A stretch of 64,000 nucleotides of DNA from Mallotus nudiflorus (taxonomy: Eukaryota; Streptophyta; Magnoliopsida; Malpighiales; Euphorbiaceae): contig CANTUR010000130.1 in the NCBI GenBank assembly GCA_947683625.1, positions 1,054,001-1,118,000 of the forward strand. The letters run 5' to 3'. Below, piece after piece: positions 21,017 through 33,629 of this stretch. Below the pieces are notes generated by a model that was given only the letters and a program-made list of their open reading frames with translations, was not told where the DNA came from and did not search any database. A program made the position numbers and the translations under genes. The stretch's first letter is position 1, and every line of letters starts with the position of its first letter.

Positions 21017-23970
21017 TCAAGGCTTTGACTGGTAACCCCATGGATTTTTGCTTGCCCAGTTCCACTGATCTCTGCACATTTCCTCTATACCATATTTTGC
21101 CCTGAAAATACCATCAAAATGGTTATAAGATCTGGAAAAGCTTTATCTCATGCATAATTTTTGTTTTCCTTTTTAGGACCTATGCTGAAATTTTCAATAA
21201 TTTGTGAACAAAAATGAATTGAGAACATACTTCCAGCTAAGTTCTCTCTCTGCTTTCTCCGTGGAAGCATAAACTGCAGTAGCATCTCCAGCTCTTCTTG
21301 GACACAGCTTGTATGGAATTTTCTGAAATTTTTTTCTCGTCAGATACTAAAGTGTGCCCTATTTGTTGAGATAGAATAGAATATTCACCTTGCCGCACGC
21401 TTTTTCAAATGCTGCAACCATTTCAAGCACAGACGTTCCACATCCTGTACCCAAGTTGTAGGCTACACAACCTAAATACAAGTAGGCGTACTTAAGAACA
21501 ACATTGCTGAAACTAAACGCAACTTAAATGATCAAACAGCTAATGTATTTGTTCAAACCAAGGTGAAAACAAAGAATTGCCTGGTCTTTAATCTTAGAAC
21601 TAAAAATATTAAGCTGACAACTGCAAGTCGAATTCAACTATAAACATAAGGAAACAGTCACCTATATTCTTTGTTGTAAACAGCTTCCGAAGAGCAGCAA
21701 TATGACCATCTGCTAAGTCCATAACATGGATGTAGTCTCGAATCTGTAGATTGAAAACCACGCAGAGGTGTCAGAACATTGTTTGACACAGACAATATCA
21801 GGGTGGAAAAAATATACAACATTAAACAAAACTACCAGATGGATTTTGCTAAATGTATTTTGTGCATTCATTATACAAAGAACATACCGCACTACCATCC
21901 TTCGTGGGATAATCATGACCATACACGTTAAGTTCAGGCAATCTGCCAACAGCCACTTGTTGTATGTATGGCATAAGATTGTTTGGGATGCCTTTGGGAT
22001 CTTCACCAAGTTTACCACTCTCATGAGCTCCTACTGGATTGAAATACCTCAATAAAACGATTTGCCATTCTGGTTCTGCCTTCTGAATATCTCGAGCAAT
22101 TTCTTCAAGGAAAAGCTGAAAGACATAGTAGAGAATATTAGTAAGGGAAACTAGACTGCTTTTGGAACAAGAACAGCAGTGAATTATTTGAGCATCATCC
22201 ATCATTCCATATCTAAATGGCATGAGCAACAGCATAGCCAACACAGTTTTCAAGAGACAGTAATGTATACCTTGGTTCGTCCATAAGGGTTCATAGCCAT
22301 TAGCTGGAAGTCTTCAACACATGGAATTTTTTCCGGTTGGCCATAAACAGTTGCAGATGATGAGAATACCATCTGTTTCAAACAAACCAAAAAAAAAGTT
22401 ACAAAGAAAAACTGTATGTCAATTGTGGGGAATGCAATTAGAATGATCTGCTAATAAAAAAAAAAGCAGCAGCTATTTATGGGACATAATAAGAAGAAAA
22501 AATTAGTGGGGATAGCTGCGTCTACTGGAACCTAAAAAAAAAAATGTCAAGCCTTTGTAACAGAAGCATCTACAAAGAATTGTTTTTGACAAAATTAAGC
22601 CAAACTGTACAAAGAAGCAAGGGGAAAATATATAAAATTTGTGCTAATATTATGGCCAACAAGAAAGTGACATTTCCTTATTTATGAAGCTTTTACTGTC
22701 AAGCAGGCCAAATCTGAAGTCAACTCAGAGCCAAGCCTAGAATTGACAAGAAATTAATGGCTAATTTAAATAAGCCTGCTCTCAACTGCCTGAAAAGTAC
22801 CAATGAACACAGAGCCAAAGCCTAGAATTGACAAGAAATTAATGGCTAATTTAAATAAGCCAGCTCTCAACTGCCTGAAAAGTACCAATGAACACAGAGC
22901 CAAAGCCTAGAATTGACAAGAAATTAATGGCTAATTTAAATAAGCCAGCTCTCAACTGCCTGAAAAGTACCAATGAACACTAATACACTACCAGTGATAC
23001 CTCCAAATATATTATCCCTTCTAAGATCACACCATAGGTTTCAGACGTTCAGAACCCATAAATTGCAGAAAAAATTGAAAATAACATAAAGCATGTGCAT
23101 CAAAAGTCAATCAGCAGCAACAAATTTTGCATGAATCACGAGTACCCTGTAAAAAGATCCCAAGATGAAAACACGGATGTACCTTCTTACAGTTATATTT
23201 TGCCATGACCTCATAGAGGTTGATAGTCCCAATCAAATTATTGTCAAAATAACGTCGAGGATATGCAACACTCTCCCCAACTGCCTTTAAGCCAGCAAAA
23301 TGTATCACAGCGTCAAATCTGTCATTTTGTTGATATCAGAGTCAGTTCAACAGATGAAAAAGAAAGGATCCCATACAAAGGGAAAATCAAGAAAATGAAG
23401 AATTTATTTAATTTTAAAGTTATCAAAAGCCATAAAATGTTCTCAAAATTACTTACTCAGTTCGAGAAAAGAGCTTCTCCAAATCATCCTTGTTTCTAAG
23501 ATCACCCTGAAAACACACATAACAATTGACTTCAGACGAAAGAAATGATAGAAGAGTATTGAATCTTGATAATTAAAAGTCAGAAATAGAAAATCTCCAA
23601 TTCATAAAACCCGAAATTTCTGCTCGTTTAGTAAATCAAAATAACCCCTTCCCAAGAACCCAAAATTACTTCCTACTGCAAGATTCAACATGCTTTTCCT
23701 CTCTTCACTATCTTCCCCCATAATTGAATTCAAATACAAAATGTCTAAAAAAGAAGCAAGATCAAGAAGAAGCAAACATACCAGATTGAATTCAAGATTC
23801 TCAGAAAGCTCAGGACCCACCAATTCCCTGACCCTATCAACAGCTTCAATTACAGAATTATCAAGATTATCAATGATTGAAACCCTAAAACCCTCTTTTA
23901 GTAGCTGCACTACAGTATGACTACCAATGAAACCAGCCCCACCAGTAACAAGAATTGTTTGCTCAGCCAT
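21017..23970 (-). CDS. UGE: UDP-glucose 4-epimerase, nine exons, intact
   Basis: Exons on the minus strand: 23970-23782, 23506-23457, 23318-23183, 22372-22271, 22115-21888, 21743-21662, 21471-21389, 21322-21231 and 21101-21017. All introns are GT-AG and phases agree, giving 348 residues, normal for plant UGE. The Rossmann motif TGGAGFIG is at 9-16, the SSS catalytic motif at 129-131 and the YGRTK (YxxxK) active site at 155-159. The CPRRAGDATAVYAST block and the terminal NPWGY are also typical. The enzyme interconverts UDP-glucose and UDP-galactose using bound NAD, feeding cell-wall and galactolipid synthesis in the cytosol. A second ATG sits three bases upstream (23973). Intron 3 holds a threefold 85-bp repeat. 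Confidence 0.95.
22726..22980. repeat. Three tandem 85-bp repeats inside epimerase intron 3
   Basis: The block containing CCTAGAATTGACAAGAAATT starts again at 22736, 22821 and 22906, an exact 85-base step. Copies two and three are virtually identical and copy one differs at a few bases. Being intronic it should not alter the protein. Confidence 0.93.
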
Positions 23971-24087
23971 CATTAAAAGAACCACCCAAAATGCAAGAAA
24001 CAAGAAACACAATCACCACCAGTTCAGACCAAAGAAAAACAAAGCTTTTTTAAGAGAGAGAGTGAGTCCCACAAGCAAAAAACTGTG

Positions 24088-24095
24088 AATTTATA
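24088..24095 (-). promoter_or_regulatory. TATA box of the epimerase gene
   Basis: The minus strand reads ACTATAAATTC about 120 bases before the ATG. A CTCTCTCTCT pyrimidine patch follows it, as is common downstream of plant core promoters. The transcription start would be near 24060. Confidence 0.6.
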
Positions 24096-24109
24096 GTAGA
24101 GAAGTAAGG

Positions 24110-25085
24110 GTATACTGTTTGAATATGGGAAAAAAGGAAGTTCTGATTTTTGAGCAAATCAAGGAGATTCAAGATTGTTTGATCCGGATAGGCATTTCAA
24201 AAATAGGCAGTTTGTTCGTTTTTATGCTTTATAGTAGGCTGGGTTGTTTATTTTTTGGCGCTCTTTTTACTGTTTTCTTTAATCTGAAACCCACTTGCCA
24301 ACTCTAAGCGATTGAACAGCACTCTCTTCTTCTAGCAGACTGTAGAAGAAGAAGAACCCGAAACCACCTTGAAATGGGTGACAATTCGGTTGACAGAGAA
24401 GTTTCCGCTGGCAAACAAAATTAGTTAGAAAGTTTCAAAATTGAAATTATTGAAAAATAATTCAGCAATGAAAGATTGAAACTTTCTTGTGCAATGTATC
24501 ATTATCTAATAAATCTAAACGAAATCAAACACAATCTTCATATTAGTATGAGTTTCTTTAAATAGAAACGGTTTTGCATTTTCAAAAGTGTTGATAAGAA
24601 TTTAAGATCTAATTAAATATAATTAGCATCTTATCATTATATAAGATAATCACTTCCTTTTGATTCTTTTTTTTTTTTTTTAAATCATGGATTTGAAACT
24701 AACTCATTTATCTCACCTCATCATTTCAAATAATATTGCCTGAATTTTGTTTACACGTACCTCAATTACCACATTTTACTACATTTGCACATTCAAAATT
24801 TATATTTTAAAACGAGATGTATTAATTAAATTTTAAATTTGTGCGATTTTACTCTAATGGTAAAAAATTCTTCATAGGTAGAGAAATTTTTTTTATAAAA
24901 ATATTCAAAATTTCTTTGGTTAATGGCATATTTAAAATAAACTACTTTTACCATAAAATTCCCAATCATATATTTCTTTTAAGAATTTAATACTATACTC
25001 TTTATATAAATTGATATTATATTTTATAATTGTCATTCACTTTATGTAAAAGATCATATGCTAATCTAGTTATTACTATTGTTAT
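24110..25085. other. Intergenic, AT-rich
   Basis: Upstream flank of the epimerase gene. I see no gene or recognisable element. It ends at the solo LTR. Confidence 0.5.
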
Positions 25086-28000
25086 TGTCACGATCCAAAA
25101 TAGGGATCATGACCGGCGTTAAGGAACGGGAATTCTTTTGATTCCGAAATCCGTAGCAAACATTAAAATAAAATAAAACATACAATAATAATAATAATAA
25201 TAACATAAATAATATAATTTACAGCGGAAATAAAATCACAAATAAGACAAGGTAAATATACATTAATGGATTAAAATAATTATCTCATCTCATATATAAA
25301 AAATCTTTTAATACAAATCCAGTTTAAATCTTTAAAATACATAACTCACACAAATATAATACATAAACTCCACAACTGTTTACAACTACTGCAGTGTCTA
25401 GATTATAAAATAAAACTTAGATAAGCAATTTACATAGAGAAGCCAGGGTGGAAGAAATCCGACGTATAGGTTTGCTACTGAGGTCTGAAGACGATGACTT
25501 TCCTGAAAAAATTAGTCAACGAAGGGGAGTCAGATCTCACTGAGTGAATTGTTATAATATATATACATGCATACTAAATGACAATGCACACAGTCAATAA
25601 TATATTTAATAGATATAAATACAAGCAATTACACACAGATGTAGCAAAATCATTTTATATATTTTTACTAAAAATCACTGTTTATGAAGGATAAAATAGA
25701 ACCCTAGAAAATCACAACCTCAAACAGTGTTAGACAACACTCTAGCCATACAGACTCACTTATTCCAAATATATTCACTTGTTCCATTTGGACAGTAGGA
25801 TGGTCCCGAGACACTAAGTCAATCGAGCTCCAACAGTCTGACTGTCAATGTGATTGGCCTCGAGAAACTTGATCAACCGAGCTTCAACAATCACACTCCC
25901 AAATCATACCTCACATCGAATCAAATCAATCCAATCAATATCCACAAATAGGTTAGTAATATAGCCTAAATGCTATTAGTGTACCAGTACGTACTCGGTC
26001 CTAATGTTGTCCACTAGGTAACACGTTCTATTGATATCCTTCATTAATATATAAAACATACATTCATAAATAAATGATGCATGGATTTCAATAAAATAGC
26101 AATATAAACCATATATATACTAAAAATATACCAAAAATAAACTAGGTATATTTCGAGTATATATATGTCAAATAAATTCAATATAGTTACAAAATAAACT
26201 AGAAATATACTTAAAAACATTTTAAGTGTAAATTATTAATAAAACATGCATATAATTTAAAATATACCAAAAATAAACTTAAGTAATACTTAAATCATTT
26301 ATGCTTACTTTACTAAAATAAACTATACATTTCTAAAACATGCACCCTAAAACATATATATATAAAATAACAACTCACTGTTATTGCGCTCCTCGAGATG
26401 GGTTCGACGGGCCTGGTCCACTAGGCCTCGGTTTCGGTACAACTAACAAACAAACGACAATATACAATTAGAATAAATCTATCAGAATTTCTAGAAACTC
26501 GATTTAGAATGCTAGTGTAATATCCCGTGTTTTTAAAATATTTTTACACTGTACCGGGATATGCAATGTCAATAATTTCTGTATATTATATGATATTTTT
26601 ACGAGTTAATATGTATTTAAAACCTATTTTTAATACTGTGTTTTATCTACAGTACTTTACGTAAAATTTTCCCGGGACTTGGATTTTCGGGGAAATTTTC
26701 ACGTAAATATTTTAATATTATTTATTTTAAATATATTTTCGGACTTGCATGGACTCATACGTATTTTTAAAATACTAAATAAAGCCTACGTGTGTGTATA
26801 TTTATTTAATTAGGGTTTAGTATTACCCTAATATTTTATTTATTATTTATTAGTTTTATTGTTATTTAATTATTTTTATTTAGTATAAATTATTAAAATA
26901 TTAAATTTTATGTGTGTGGTGTATATTTAATGTGTGATTTAATATTATTTTATTATATAGTGTAAAGTATATATATATACATATATACATTAAAATTTGT
27001 CAAAATTACAAAAGATTGGAAAATTACAAAACTGCCCCCGAGCCTTCTTCTTCCTCCCGCCCGTTCCCTTCACCGTCCGGTCACTGCTACTGCCGTTTCT
27101 TCACTGTGGGAGTGCCTTCCGGTGTGCCACCACCTTCCCCAGCCTTCCTCGCCGCTTGTGGTAGCCGTTTCCGGCGTCTGGAAGTCGGTTTTGGCCGGAG
27201 AGGCCGAAACTTTGGCCACCGTCGATCACGCCGATTCCAGCCACCATTTTCGACACCGCCGGTCTCTTTCTTCTCCTTGAGCTCCGGTGAGTGTGATTCT
27301 AGCTTTGGTTTGAGCTTAAATGGTCTAGAATTGCTTAGGTTTCGAATTTTCAATTTCGGCCTATTAGAGTTTTTGATTTTTTTGAGCTTCGAATTGATTG
27401 ATTCATGAAAACTCCCTTCACAAATGTTGATCCTAGTAGCTTATCTACATGTATGAATTTTTGTAGAATTTTTGGAGATTTTTTGGATTTTGGGTATTTT
27501 TGAATATTTTAATATTATTTTCTAATTTTTGGAAATTAATTATTTAAATTATGAAATTTGGATTTATGGTTAAATTGGGTGTTGAAATGAATTATAGGAA
27601 TTTATTTGGAATTTTTATGAATTTCTAAGTATTTATTTTTAATTATTGAATTTTATGTGATTTTGAGAAATTAGGTTAAATGTGTTTTTATTTGAAATTA
27701 ATTGGATAATTGGGTTTAATTATTAATATTATTGATAAATATGTTGAGAAAATTAATTTTGGATAATTTTATGATTTTTGGTGAATTTTTGAAGTAATTT
27801 AAGTATATTTATATATATAGGGGTATTTTGGTAATTTTACCCTAAATTGGCTAAAAATGTAATTTAATTGGTTTTAATAGTTATTTAAGGTATAAAAATG
27901 ATTTCTACAAATTATTTGGTATTTTTAACTAATTAAAACTATTTTTCATAAATTATTTTCAATTATATATATAATATACGGTTTTTCAAATAAAATGAGT

Positions 28001-31000
28001 TTTTATCGGTTTTTACAGTGTTTTAAGGCTAATTAGGTAATTTCTACCTATAAAATGTATTTCTATGTTATAAGGATATTCTTGGTATTTTCAGAATTAT
28101 TCCGTGTTTGTGGATCCCGGTCTGTAGACTGTAGTTTGGAGTCCAACCGAGGGGTTGTGAATGAGTTGTGGTGTTTATTTTCGAAGTGTATTTCTTTGCA
28201 GGGTCGGCTCTACTCTTTTGAGTAGAGAGATGTCCGTTTTACAGGGGAGGTTCTGCCGAATTTTCGGTAGAATTCTCGTAAAACGTGATGTCCAGTCGAA
28301 CCCTAATTCTGTTTCCGTATTTAAATACTCTAGATCGAATTCTAGGATTTCTGTTAGGGTTATTCTGATGTCGATTATTTATTTCTTGTTTAGTTGCACC
28401 GAGACCGAGGGCTAGTGGACCAGGCCCGTCGGACCCGTCTCGTGGAGCGCACTAGGTGAGTTACTATACTATATATATATGCTTAGGATGCATGATTTAG
28501 AAATATATATTTTATTTTGATTAAAATGCATAAATAATATGATTTGTATTTAAGTATATTTTTGGTATATATTAAATTATATGCATGTTTTGTAAATAAA
28601 ATATATTTAAAATGTTTTTAAATATATTTCTAGCTTATTTTATAATTTGATTGAATTCATTTGACATATATATACTCGAAATATACCTGGTTTACTTTTG
28701 GTATATTTCCGGTATATATATGGTTTATGTTGTTATTTTATTGAACTTCATGCATCATTTATTTTTATGGATGAATGATTTATATTATTAATGAAGGATA
28801 TCAATAGAACGTGCTACCTAGTGGGCAGCACTAGGACCGAGTACGTACCGGTACACCTATAGTATTTAGGCTATAATACTAACTTAATTGTGGATATTGA
28901 TTGATTATAATTATTTGATGTGTGAGATATGGTTTGGAGGTGTGATTGCTGGAGCTTAGTTGACCAAGTGTCTTGGGGCCAATCACACTGGCAGTCAGAC
29001 TGCTGGAGCTCGGTTGACTTAGTGTCTCAGGGCCAGTCTACTGTCCAAATGGATTAAGTGGATATATTTGGAATAAGTGAGCCTATGTGGCTAGAGTGTT
29101 GTCTAACACTATTTCCGAGGTTGCGATATTCTAGGGTTCTATGTGATCCTTTATAAATCATGATTTTAAATAAAAGTATATAAAAATGATTTTACTGCAT
29201 CTGTGTGAATTTGCCTGTATATATATATTGGATATATACTGTTGACTATATGCATTATCATTTAGTGTGTATGTATATATTATAGTAATTCACTCAGTGA
29301 GGTCTGACTCCCCTCCGTTGACTATTTTTCAGGAGAGTCAACATCCTCAGACCTCAGTAGCAGGTCGATACGCCGGATTTCTTCCGCCCCGGCTTCTTTG
29401 TGTAAATTATCTACTTGAGTCTTATTTATTTTATCTAGACACTGTAGTAGTTATGAATTAAAGAATTGGATTACATGTATTTTATTTTAAAAGAGATGTA
29501 TTATATTGAAACTGGATTTGTATTAAAGATTATATATCTATGAGATGAGATTTGATTTAAATCCAGTTGATGTGAATAATATTATGATATTATGATTTTT
29601 ATTTCCGCTGCATAATATATGATTATTGTTATTATTGCATGATTTATTTTATTTTTAGGCTTGTTACGGGTTCCGGATTCGAAAGAATTCCCGTTCCCTA
29701 GCGTCGGTCATGACCCCTGTTTTGGGTCGTGACAGCTAGACACAGAATTAGAATGGGAATTCGACCGGACATCATGTTTCACTAGAATTCTACCTAAAAT
29801 CAGGTAGAACCAACCCTGTAAAATGGACATCTCTCTACTTAAAGAGTAGATCCGGTCCTACAAAGAAATACACTTCGAAATAACATAATTCACAACCCCT
29901 CGGTCGGACTCCAAACTACAATTCACCGACCGAGGTTCACAATCCACAAAATAATTACAGAAATACCAAAAATTCCCTTTAATACTAAAAATACATTTTA
30001 CAAATCCAAATTACATAATTAACCCTAAAACTTACTAAAAATCGGTTAAAACTCATTTATTTAGAAAAATCGTATATTATATATAATTTGAAAATAATTT
30101 ACGAAAAATAGTTTAAATTAGTTAAAAATACTAAATAATTTGTAGAAATCATTTTTATACCTTAAATAACTATTAAAACCAATTTAATTACATTTTTAGC
30201 CAATTTAGTGTCAAATTACCAAAATACCCCTAGTTTCGTAAATTCACTAAAATTAATAAAAAATTCACCAAAAATAGTATAATTGCTCAAAATTAATTTT
30301 CTCAACATATAATTCAATAATATCAATAAATATACTCAATTAACCAATTAATTTCAATAAAACACATAATTAACCTAATTTTTCAAAAATTACATAAACT
30401 AAATAAATTCAAAATAAATTTATAAAATTCAAAAAAATTGAAAATAAATTTCTAAAATGCATTTCAACACCTATAATCACCATAAAAAACAATTTCATAA
30501 TTTAATTAATTAATTTTCGAAAATTAGAAAATATTAATAAAATAATAAAAAATTCACAAAAATCAAAATAATTCCCAAAAATTCCAAAAAAATTCACAGA
30601 GGTATATTAAGCTACAATGATCAATGTTTGTGAAGGGAGTTTTCTTGAATCAATCAAATTTAAGCTCAAAAAAATTTGAAACCCTAATAGGCCGAAAATG
30701 GAAAATCAAAACCTAGGGAAATCTAGACCATTTTAAGTGAAACAAAGTTTAGAATCACACTCACCGGAGCTCAAAGAGAAGATAGAGACCGTTGGCGTCG
30801 AGTTTGGTGGCTGGAAACGGCTTGATCGACGGTGAGATGAATTTCGGCTTCTCTTAGAAAAATTCGGCCAAACAAGCCGGAAATGGAGGTTTCAGGCGTT
30901 AGGAAAGGCTGGAGGCTGTTGTGGCAAGCCAAGAGGCACACTGACGGTAAGGGTAAGGCTTGGTAGGGGCGGTGATGGTGAGGGAGGCGATCGGGAGCTT

Positions 31001-31530
31001 GAAAGAAGAAGACAATGGCAAAACGGTAATTTTTATAAATTTTTGTTTTTTGTTAAATAAATATGTATATATATAACTATACTATATATTATAATATTAT
31101 ATAATCTCACACACACTAAATATACACCACACACATATTTTAATAATATATACACATATATACACATATATAATTAATTAATTAATATAAAAAAAACTAT
31201 ATAATATAATTTAATTATAAAATAAACCCTAATTTAATTTAAATAAATGTACAAAAATGTATTTTATTTGACACTTTAAAATCACGCATGAGTTCATGCA
31301 AATTTGTAAAATTATTTAAAATAATTAATATTAAATTATTTAATTTTTAATTTTTCTAAAAATAAAATTTTCGAAAAAATTTTATGTAAATCTCTTAAAA
31401 TAATATAAAATAATTAAAATTAGCTTTAATAAATAACAAACTTATAAAAATATCATAAATATATATAAAAATTATTAATACTGCATATCCCGATATAGTT
31501 TAAAATTATTTAAAAACTCAGAATATTACA
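25086..31530 (-). mobile_element. Older solo Tekay-type LTR, split by a younger solo LTR
   Basis: On the minus strand the LTR starts with TGTAATATTC (31530) and ends in TCGTGACA (25086). Without the insert at 26516-29734 and one copy of its target duplication it is about 3.2 kb. No internal region is present, so it is a solo LTR. Flanks GTTAT (25081-25085) and ATTAT (31531-31535) match in four of five bases, consistent with an aged target duplication. Confidence 0.85.
26516..29734 (+). mobile_element. Solo Tekay-type LTR inserted in the opposite solo LTR
   Basis: TGTAATATCCCG at the start, GGGTCGTGACA at the end, 3219 bp. A perfect 5-bp target duplication GCTAG flanks it (26511-26515 and 29735-29739). 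All the hairpin islands and splice-like sites of the young element are present. Confidence 0.95.
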
Positions 31531-33400
31531 ATTATTATATCATTTTTTTTATCATTATTTAGTTGTTACGATTGTTGTTGTAATTGTTCTTTATGCTAAT
31601 CCGATTAGTTGATGATTTAGTCCTCTTGAGATTCACATTGGAGTAGGATCTTACTGTATGTTGTTGTACTCTTCCACAATGATCTAAAAGAGCATATTTA
31701 TTTTTATTATTAGACAACTCTGAAATCATATTAATACAATTTAATTTGTTATTACATCATTTTTTTTCAATCATTATTTAGTTATTACTGTTGTTGTTGT
31801 AATTGTTCTTTATACTAATTCGGTTAGTTGATGATTTAATCCTCTTAAAATTTGCACCGGAGTAGGAGTAGGTCAAGATAATTTACAAAATTTGAATCAT
31901 TCATACTACATTAATCGTATATGCTATTTCGGTATTTTATTAAAAAATTCTTAATATTGGCTTTGTTTTAAATAAATTGTTTATTTCCTTTCAAAATGTT
32001 TTGCTTGTGAGCCATGAGAATGTCTACTTAGAATTTTAGTGATAATTCAAATTTTGATGAGTGATAATTCAAATTTTGATAATATTGTTCATTTAATTTT
32101 ATATTTTTATAGCTACTGTAATTTTTTGTTAGAATTGAGTTTTTAATTTAAATAATAAAAAATTTAGATAAAATGAAACTATTCCTACAAAATAATTATT
32201 GAAAAAAAAAATTTATGAGCACAAATAATTTCTTTTTTTTTTTCTTACCTTTTTAATACAAATAAAAACTTCAATATTTTTGTTTTAATGCTTACAATGT
32301 AAATCTTCAACATAATTTATATGATAATGATAAGAAAATTATTAAATTGGCGCCATGATTTATATAATTCTTTTTAGTTTTAACTTAATTTCTAATTTTA
32401 AAATTTAACTTTAATAAATCAATAACTTAATTATAATTCTTATCTCATTTTTTTTGGTTTTATGTCCTTTATTTAATTGTTATAGTTGTTATATACACAA
32501 TAAAAATATTACTCTCTTTGTAAAGAGCACCGAATGAGATTATTGTGATAAATTTTTAGGTTTGTATATTTATAAATTATTTGATTGACTTATAATTTAT
32601 TTTTAAAATTATTTAATTAATTATTTTGAAATATTTTTTAAAAAATATATGATATTTACAGTTTGTATAACGCACGGATTAATGATTAGTTTCAGAAAAA
32701 TTTGAACAGGCAATTTTGCGCGTTAATGCAAAGAAAAGAAATTGACAGCCGTAAGGAGCTGTCAAAGATGTTTCCTTCGATGGGGAACAATGGGCATGGA
32801 AAGTGAGCTTCATAGTTACTACTGGATGCCTACACTGCATGTGATCTTATAATATAATGTGAAAGAGAATCTAATATAATACAAAATTGGGTCTATGTAC
32901 TATGATGTAATAGGTTTCTAGTTGATTAAGGCTTTCTAATTGCTGCGATCCTCCAATAATTAACAGTCTTAATCATCAAAACAAATCAAAAAGTGTACTT
33001 TCCTTGAATAATAAAGCAATTTTAAAGCAGATCAATAAAAGAAGAGGTTCAACCATCACAAGCTATGGGGTAATTATACAGCCAGCAATACTGCAAATTT
33101 GCTGTCTGCAACAGATGGCAAATAAAGATTGCTGATGGACCTTTCTATGTCTAAGCAGACAAATGGTCTCATTTCTGAAATGAATTAAAGGCAAAATCGA
33201 AATGCATATATACACTACACGTTATACAGGCCCATCATGTTTTCTTGGACCATACATATTTATTGGTATAATTGTGCCATCAGTAGATTTAGGTAGTGAG
33301 CCTCCTTTCATCAATTGATGTATTCTCTGTTACTTTAGCTTATACAAGTATACGAACATGACTGCAAGTATTAGTTTGATTGATATGTCAAATGGCCCAT
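31531..33400. other. Intergenic with an imperfect direct repeat
   Basis: A stretch with GTTGTTGTAATTGTTCTTTA followed by a TTAGTTGATGATTTA motif occurs at about 31570-31660 and again at about 31785-31875. Both contain a GGAGTAGGA motif. The source element is unknown. The rest is AT-rich, and the part after about 33100 may include the 3' UTR of the 3R-MYB gene. Confidence 0.5.
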
Positions 33401-33629
33401 TGATTGAGGAACCAATCAAACCCTCAGGATCAACAGTTTGAACTCAGACGTCAGTTCTGATCGAAAACCAGAGATGCACCAAACATTAATTCTGCCAGTT
33501 TCATTATGACAGCTCACATTTTTTACTTTAACCACCATAACTGGGAAAAAAATAGCACATGTATGAATATTCTTAAGGTACTGAGATGAAAGTGAACAAG
33601 TCAACAACTTACTGACCTTGATTATCTCA

